In this document: piece by piece, positions 59,094 to 64,000 of the stretch | Layout: each line of letters opens with the position of its first letter | Numbering within the stretch: position 1 is the stretch's first letter | NCBI GenBank assembly: GCA_964570625.1 | Contig: CAZMYW010000027.1 | Span: 124,001-188,000, forward strand | Reading direction: 5' to 3' | Origin: JBFLXB01 sp964570625 | Lineage (GTDB): Bacteria > Nitrospirota > Nitrospiria > 2-01-FULL-66-17 | DNA: 64,000 bases | The notes under the pieces: model-generated | Told to the model about the DNA's origin: nothing | What the model saw: only the letters and a program-made list of their open reading frames with translations | The model's database searches: none | Position numbers and translations under genes: made by a program

Positions 59094-60008
59094 CTACCCG
59101 GCTGCGGCGGGTTTGGGCGGCGCCGGAGTGGTCATCCACACCAGGCCGCCGATCAACCCCGACGCGATGAGCACGCAGAGCCACAGCAGCGCGAGCGACA
59201 GCGCATGTTCCTGGGACACCCCGACCTGGGAGAGAAAAAAAACGAACGCGCCCTCGCGCACCCCCAGACCGTTGAGGCTGACAGGGATCATCGTGGCCAC
59301 CGCGATCAATGGAATCAAGACGAAGTAGAACACCACCGGGACATCGAGCTTGAGCGCCATCGCGTTGAAGATGTTCACGACCACCACCAACGTCTGCAGG
59401 ACGAAGGACAATCCCGTGACAAACGCGAGGCGCCCCGGGCGTTTGAAGAACTCGGCGACAATCGGCAGCGAGGCCCGGAACGACGCCAACGGTCCACGCG
59501 CCGCCAACCCCACGGCGACGAGCGCCACCAGGCCCAGCGCACCAGCTCCCAGGGCCCACCCGATCCACGGCGGAAACGACACGCGGCCGAATGCCAGCGC
59601 GGCCACTACGGCGATCACGCTTAACGTCACGAAGCCGACGCCGCGGTCGGCCAGCACCGAAATGATCGCGCGTTTCCAGTCGGCCGATGATCGGGCCACG
59701 TAGTAGCAACGGTAGACGTCCCCGCCCACGCCGGTGGGCAGAAAGAGATTGAAGAACATCCCGACATAGTAATACCGGACGAACTGAGGCCACGTGCCGT
59801 CCAGGTTGACTACGCGCGCCAGCAGCAACCACCGCCACGCACACAATCCTTGCAGCGCCAGGTACAACACGAGCGCACACGCGACCCATCCCCACGAGGC
59901 GCCCGCGACCAAACCAATCACCGACGCGACGTCGATACGCGACAGCAGATACCAGAGCAACCCCACGGTGACCGTGAGTTTGAGAGCGATCCACCAGGAT
60001 TTCTTCAT
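59094..60008 (-). CDS. Lysylphosphatidylglycerol-synthase-TM/YbhN-type membrane protein (flippase-like)
   Basis: This 304-aa protein has about eight membrane helices, starting at ATG 60008 (KKSWWIALKLTVTVGLLWYL), coupled by ATGA to the upstream glycosyltransferase. Family landmarks are YYYVGMFFNLFLPTGVGGDV, VLADRGVGFVTL and MIPVSLNGLGVREGAFVFF. AglD/YbhN-type proteins often accompany polyprenyl-phosphate glycosyltransferases and may move lipid-linked sugars. The frame stays open far upstream in antisense register to the GT2 gene, which is not coding. Confidence 0.85.
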   Translation of the reverse strand: MKKSWWIALKLTVTVGLLWYLLSRIDVASVIGLVAGASWGWVACALVLYLALQGLCAWRWLLLARVVNLDGTWPQFVRYYYVGMFFNLFLPTGVGGDVYRCYYVARSSADWKRAIISVLADRGVGFVTLSVIAVVAALAFGRVSFPPWIGWALGAGALGLVALVAVGLAARGPLASFRASLPIVAEFFKRPGRLAFVTGLSFVLQTLVVVVNIFNAMALKLDVPVVFYFVLIPLIAVATMIPVSLNGLGVREGAFVFFLSQVGVSQEHALSLALLWLCVLIASGLIGGLVWMTTPAPPKPAAAG

Positions 60009-60988
60009 GAACGGGCGTTCGAATCGGTCTCGCCGAGGATCTCCCGGACGGTATAGATCGGCTTGCCCTGCGACTCGTGGTAGGTCCGGATCTGCAATTC
60101 GGCCAGGATGCCCAGACTCGCAATCTGCAGACCCGCCAGCATCAACAACGCGCCGAAGAGCAAGAGCGGCCGGTTGGCCAACTGCGCGCCAAACGCCAAC
60201 TTCTGGAACGCCAGGTAGGCGTCGATGCCGAAACCCACCAGCATCATGATGATGCCGGCCCACCCGAAGGCGTGCATCGGCCGCTGGGCGTAGCTCTTGA
60301 GAAAACTCACGATAATCAGATCCATGATGACGCGGAACGTCCGCGCCAACGTGTATTTGCTGGTCCCCCGGGTCCGTTCGTGGTGCCGGACCGGCAGCTC
60401 CGCGATCTTCGCGCCGTAGATCGTCGCCAGCGCCGGGATGAAGCGGTGCAGGTCGCCGTACAACGGAATATTTTGAATCACCTCGGCGCGGTACGCCTTG
60501 AGCGAGCAGCCGTAGTCGTGCAGGCGCACGCCCGTCACGCGACCGATCAGCCAATTGGCGAACCGCGACGGGAGCACGCGCATCCAATGGTCTTTGCGGT
60601 CGCGCCGCCAGCCGCTGACCACGTCGTACCCCTCCTGGAGTTTCCCGAGCAACAACGGAATATCGTCGGGATCGTTCTGCAGATCCCCGTCCAGCACCAC
60701 GATCACCGCACCTCGCGCGTGGTCGAACCCCGCGGCCATCGCCGCGGTTTGGCCGAAGTTCCGTCGCAGCCGGATCACCCGCAGGCGTGGGTGCGCAGCG
60801 CACAGACGCCGAAAGATCACATCGCTGCCGTCCGTGCTGCCGTCATCCACGAACAGCACTTCCGCATCGAGCGCGAACCGGTCGACGGCGCCGAAGACGC
60901 GATCCACCAGCGCATCCAGGTTTTCCGCTTCGTTGAACAGCGGAATCACGATCGACAATGCGGGCGCCTGCCTATCGAGACTCGTCAT
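60005..60988 (-). CDS. Family 2 polyprenyl-phosphate glycosyltransferase (GtrB/ArnC/Dpm-like)
   Basis: This 327-aa protein has the GT2 domain with SIVIPLFNEAENLDAL, LFVDDGSTDGSD, VIVVLDGDLQNDPDDIPLLL and RTRGTSKYTLARTFRV, then two C-terminal membrane helices (FGWAGIIMMLVGFGIDAYLA, LLLFGALLMLAGLQIASLG). It transfers a sugar from a nucleotide to undecaprenyl phosphate for use by a GT39/GT83 enzyme such as the one encoded immediately upstream. Coupled on both sides by ATGA overlaps. Confidence 0.91.
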   Translation of the reverse strand: MTSLDRQAPALSIVIPLFNEAENLDALVDRVFGAVDRFALDAEVLFVDDGSTDGSDVIFRRLCAAHPRLRVIRLRRNFGQTAAMAAGFDHARGAVIVVLDGDLQNDPDDIPLLLGKLQEGYDVVSGWRRDRKDHWMRVLPSRFANWLIGRVTGVRLHDYGCSLKAYRAEVIQNIPLYGDLHRFIPALATIYGAKIAELPVRHHERTRGTSKYTLARTFRVIMDLIIVSFLKSYAQRPMHAFGWAGIIMMLVGFGIDAYLAFQKLAFGAQLANRPLLLFGALLMLAGLQIASLGILAELQIRTYHESQGKPIYTVREILGETDSNARS

Positions 60989-62685
60989 GGTGGTGTCTCA
61001 TCCGGTACAGCCTCGGTTTCGCCCGCGCCGGGACGGTTGGACGCCAGGACGTAGCCGCCGCGAGCCTCCCGCGCGTACACCGTCGCCGCGCCGTTCAGCC
61101 GTTCCATCCACGCAGCCTTCGTGATCACCATCCAGGTGCGGTCTTGAGCCAACAACGCCGCCAGGTCTTCCGGCCGGCTCTCCCCCACCACGGTCACCAG
61201 TCGCCTCGCGTAAAATACCACACTCGGCTTGTTCAACCCGTACACCGCGATGCCGCCGTCCGGACCGGCTTCCCGGCTCGCGCGGACGGACAAGTCCCGC
61301 AGTGGAACCTGGATCACCGCCGCGGCAACCGGCGCAATCGCCGTCAACAGGACGCCGACTGCCAGGACCGTGGTCGCGGCGATGGCGCCGATCGTCGCCA
61401 CCGGACGGCGCCGCCACGCCAGCCAGCCGATCACCAGCGCACCGGTCACGCCGATCGCGGCGAGCGCAGCGGGTCCCCATCCCACGTCGATCGGCTGGTG
61501 CAGATACGCGGCCTTGGGAAACCGCTCGCGCGCCCACTCCAACCACCACGGCAGACCGCCGAACGCAACGGCCATGAGCAACGCCACGGCCACCAGCACC
61601 AGAATCCCTCCGTTCACCCAGCGGTCAGCGCCCGGCGCTCGCGCCACGAAACGCTCCGCCCACATTCCCACCAACAACGCGAACGGTGGATACAACGACG
61701 CTACATAGTTCGGCAGTTTCGTGCCCGCCGCCGAGAAAAACACGAACACCACGCCGACCCACACCAGCAGCAAGAGTCCCAGCGCCTCGCGGTCGGTGGG
61801 ACGGCGCAGCCCCCGCCATCCGGAGGGCCACGCCCAGCGAAGCGCGGGCAACGCGAACACGGTCCAGGGGAACAACCCCACCGCCACCACCGGCACATAA
61901 TAATACATCGGGCCCGAGTGCCCCGAGATGACGCCGGTGAAACGCCGCACGTTGTGTTTCAACACGAACCCCTCGATGAAAGCCCAGCCTCGCTCGTACA
62001 ACTCCAACGCGTACCACGGCGCCGCCACCAACACGAACACCAGCGCCATCCGGGCCCAGGGCAGATTCGACAACGACTCGCGCATCCCGCCGCGGAGCGC
62101 GAGAAACACCGTCAGGATGAGACCCGGCAACACGATGCCCACCGGGCCCTTGGTCAACACCGCGAACCCCAACGCCGCGGATCCGATCAGCGCGGCGTCG
62201 ACGCGCGCCCGCGAGTCGGTCGCCTGCACCGCGGCGAACCACGCGAGCAGGCCGGCCGTGATGAAAAAGATCAGTACCATGTCGGTGATCGCCGAGTGGG
62301 CGAGCACCACGACTTCCAGCGACGTCGCGGCGACCAACCCGGACAACAAGCCGACCCGCGGCCCCATTCGGCGCCACGCAAACACCATGATCAACGCCAC
62401 CAGGCCGACGCCGAACGCGGCCGACCAGAACCGCGCGCCGAACTCACCCACGCCGAACACGGTGAACGCGGACGCCATGAGCCAATAAAACAGGACCGGT
62501 TTGTCGAAACGATCCGCCCCGTTGTACTGCGGCGTGATCCAGTCGCCGGTCTCCAGCATCTCGCGCGTGGCCTCGGCGAACACCGCCTCATCCACGTCGA
62601 ACAACGGGACGCTGCCCAATCCCCAAAAAAACAGCGCCGCACACCCGATCAACAACGCGGCAGCGCCCGTGCGCTCGCTGGTCAC
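60985..62685 (-). CDS. GT39/GT83-type (ArnT-like) membrane glycosyltransferase
   Basis: This 566-aa protein starts at GTG 62685, overlapping the PAP2 stop as GTGA. It has ~11 membrane helices and the periplasmic acidic motif PLFDVDEAVFAEATREM, as in ArnT and protein O-mannosyltransferases; ITDMVLIFFITAGLLAWFAA and VLTKGPVGIVLPGLIL are also typical. A C-terminal periplasmic domain follows (IAVYGLNKPSVVFYARRLVT). It likely moves a sugar from a lipid carrier to lipid A or another envelope acceptor. The frame remains open upstream only as antisense noise over the PAP2 gene. Confidence 0.88.
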   Translation of the reverse strand: MTSERTGAAALLIGCAALFFWGLGSVPLFDVDEAVFAEATREMLETGDWITPQYNGADRFDKPVLFYWLMASAFTVFGVGEFGARFWSAAFGVGLVALIMVFAWRRMGPRVGLLSGLVAATSLEVVVLAHSAITDMVLIFFITAGLLAWFAAVQATDSRARVDAALIGSAALGFAVLTKGPVGIVLPGLILTVFLALRGGMRESLSNLPWARMALVFVLVAAPWYALELYERGWAFIEGFVLKHNVRRFTGVISGHSGPMYYYVPVVAVGLFPWTVFALPALRWAWPSGWRGLRRPTDREALGLLLLVWVGVVFVFFSAAGTKLPNYVASLYPPFALLVGMWAERFVARAPGADRWVNGGILVLVAVALLMAVAFGGLPWWLEWARERFPKAAYLHQPIDVGWGPAALAAIGVTGALVIGWLAWRRRPVATIGAIAATTVLAVGVLLTAIAPVAAAVIQVPLRDLSVRASREAGPDGGIAVYGLNKPSVVFYARRLVTVVGESRPEDLAALLAQDRTWMVITKAAWMERLNGAATVYAREARGGYVLASNRPGAGETEAVPDETPP

Positions 62686-63344
62686 GCGGCGCTCGCCCCC
62701 TCGCGTCGGGGCCACCGTCGGTCCGCCATCACCATCGCCAGCCGCCCGGTCGCCCACCCCAGGAGCCCGCCCCCCACCACGTCCGAAACGTAGTGAGCGT
62801 CCACCGCCACGCGGGAAAACGCGATCACCCCGGCCGCCAGATAGAGCCACCAGCGCCTGGAGGGAACGACCAGCGCGAACACCGCGGCCACCGTAAACGC
62901 CGACGTCGCGTGCCCGGAGGGAAACGAGTGGTACGCCGCGGCCAGCGACGGCCACCACGAGTCGAGCGCCCCCGCGGCCGCGCTCGGCCGCGGCCTGGCG
63001 ACAAGGATCTTGATGACGCGGGAGACCAGTCCGGAAACGATCAACGCGGGAACCGCCACGAGGCCGGCGCGCACGAGTTCCGGACGCCCAAAACGAGAGG
63101 CGACCAGCGCGACGCCGAGTGCAACCACGCCCAGCACCCACCCTTGCCCGAACAGGGTGACCCATTCCATCACTGCGCGAACCGCCGGGGTCCGCCAAGA
63201 CGCAATCGCCTCCCGGAACAACGGATCGAGCTTGGTCAAAACCCAGAACGCCGCGATGCCCGCGGACAGGGTGACGATCAGGAACGGGAGCTCAGGATGG
63301 CGAAGCAGTCGGCCGTAACCCAGGCCCGCGTGGGGAGCCGTCAT
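62682..63344 (-). CDS. PAP2-family membrane phosphatase
   Basis: This 220-aa protein starts at ATG 63344, overlapping the purD stop as ATGA. It has six membrane helices and the full signature KILVARPRP, SFPSGHATSAF and SRVAVDAHYVSDVVG. It could dephosphorylate undecaprenyl diphosphate or lipid A, which matches the glycosyltransferase neighbours that need or release polyprenyl phosphates. Confidence 0.9.
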   Translation of the reverse strand: MTAPHAGLGYGRLLRHPELPFLIVTLSAGIAAFWVLTKLDPLFREAIASWRTPAVRAVMEWVTLFGQGWVLGVVALGVALVASRFGRPELVRAGLVAVPALIVSGLVSRVIKILVARPRPSAAAGALDSWWPSLAAAYHSFPSGHATSAFTVAAVFALVVPSRRWWLYLAAGVIAFSRVAVDAHYVSDVVGGGLLGWATGRLAMVMADRRWPRREGASAA

Positions 63345-64000
63345 CCGCCGGAAGAAGACCCTGCCGCGGACAACGCGCGCGCGGCGATATCCGACCGGTA
63401 CGAGGCGCCGGCGAACGTGATGGCGCGCACCCTGGCGTACGCGTGATCCCGTGCCCGCGCCAATGTCCCGGCCACACCCGTCACACCCAACACCCGTCCT
63501 CCCGACGTGACCACCCGGGAGCCGTCGCGCGACGTGCCGGCGTGGAACACCAGACTGTCGTCCGGTCCCACATCCAGGCCGAAAATCTCGTCTCCCCGGT
63601 GATAGTCGCCGGGATATCCCTTGGCGGTTATCACGACGCACACCGCGGTCTGATTCCGCCAACGCACCGTCAACCGGTCCAGCCGGCCGTCGATGATCGC
63701 GTCGCACACATCGACCAGGTCGCTGTCCAACAAAGGCAGCACCACCTGGGTCTCGGGGTCTCCGAACCGGCAATTGAATTCCAGCACTTTGGGTCCGGAC
63801 GCGGTCAGCATCAGCCCCGCGTAGAGGATCCCGCGATAGGGCCGGCCTTCAGCCGCCATACCGGCCAGCGCCGGCGTCAACACGTGCTCGCGCACGATCG
63901 CCAACACCTCGGGCGTCACGGACGGGCTGGGAGCGTATGCGCCCATGCCGCCGGTGTTCGGCCCCCGATCGCCGTCCTCGGCGCGTTTGTGATCCTGCGC
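63341..64000 (-). CDS. purD: Phosphoribosylamine-glycine ligase, N-terminal part off the window
   Basis: The visible 219 C-terminal residues start within the ATP-grasp domain (AQDHKRAEDGDRGPNTGGM) and contain KVLEFNCRFGDPETQVVLPL, AVCVVITAKGYPGDY and VTSGGRVLGVTGVAGTLARA, all characteristic of PurD. The frame continues through the right edge without a start codon. It catalyses the second step of purine synthesis. The stop overlaps the PAP2 start. Confidence 0.95.
   Translation of the reverse strand, partial: AQDHKRAEDGDRGPNTGGMGAYAPSPSVTPEVLAIVREHVLTPALAGMAAEGRPYRGILYAGLMLTASGPKVLEFNCRFGDPETQVVLPLLDSDLVDVCDAIIDGRLDRLTVRWRNQTAVCVVITAKGYPGDYHRGDEIFGLDVGPDDSLVFHAGTSRDGSRVVTSGGRVLGVTGVAGTLARARDHAYARVRAITFAGASYRSDIAARALSAAGSSSGG

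Noticed and set aside
60958..62793. 611-aa plus-strand frame opposite the GT39 gene
   Set aside because: Composed of Arg/Gln/His runs, no recognisable domain; the opposite strand encodes a canonical membrane glycosyltransferase.

Overview
This 64-kb window is a dense, GC-rich Gram-negative chromosome segment with about 60 protein genes and one tRNA gene. It carries outer-membrane barrels, lipoproteins, Tat-exported proteins, several c-type cytochromes, an exosortase-type exopolysaccharide (EPS) export locus and a full ISC Fe-S operon. Gene content and a dispersed hairpin repeat with the core GGAGCGTAC-N6-GTACGTGAG suggest a member of the Nitrospirota or a neighbouring deep-branching phylum. 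That placement is inference from style and recollection, not a measured phylogeny.

Layout. 1-2.7 kb: EPS export genes (Wzz-like, outer-membrane barrel, Wza-like), minus strand. 2.9-5.1 kb: metal ABC transporter whose permease carries a His-rich linker and an HMA domain. 5.3-10.1 kb: a 612-aa conserved unknown, HtrA protease and BioA. 10.1-10.95 kb: a four-helix-bundle (S23/IVP-type) gene embedded in 9-bp GTTCAANNN repeats. 10.95-12.5 kb: ParA/MinD ATPase translationally coupled to a J-domain-HTH protein. 12.6-19.5 kb: glycogen and gluconeogenic enzymes (glgP, class I aldolase, fbp) mixed with small unknowns and a di-haem lipoprotein. 19.6 kb: tRNA-Gly(CCC). 19.7-32.1 kb: exported redox and surface proteins: propeller-cytochrome fusion, 1.2-kaa TIG-repeat cytochrome with a structured 5' leader, M1-like peptidase, MsrPQ, Tat phosphoesterase and cytochrome c. 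32.3-39.6 kb: CDF transporter, dienelactone hydrolase, DUF302 and an ECF sigma/anti-sigma operon with envelope proteins. 39.6-48.1 kb: TPR membrane protein, Lhr helicase, TrpD2-like protein and an orphan antitoxin. 48.2-52.6 kb: small unknowns, aspS and an rRNA pseudouridine synthase. 52.8-58.4 kb: iscRSUA-hscBA-fdx-iscX with a recognisable IscR site. 58.5-64 kb: purD-PAP2-GT39-GT2-flippase-like-purE, the first five genes joined by ATGA/GTGA start-stop overlaps.

Most promising signals: (1) the four-helix-bundle gene with its period-9 repeat array on both flanks; (2) a hairpin element in three copies whose outer stems differ in sequence but mostly stay paired, one copy forming the 5' end of bioA; (3) a leader of about 200 nt with nested and mutually exclusive hairpins ahead of the TIG-repeat cytochrome; (4) -10 boxes lying 8-9 nt before the start codons of glgP, the ECF sigma factor and lhr, implying leaderless or near-leaderless mRNAs; (5) a Leu/Asp motif shared by the anti-sigma tail and a small secreted protein in the same operon. 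No CRISPR array, IS transposase, prophage or integrase was seen.
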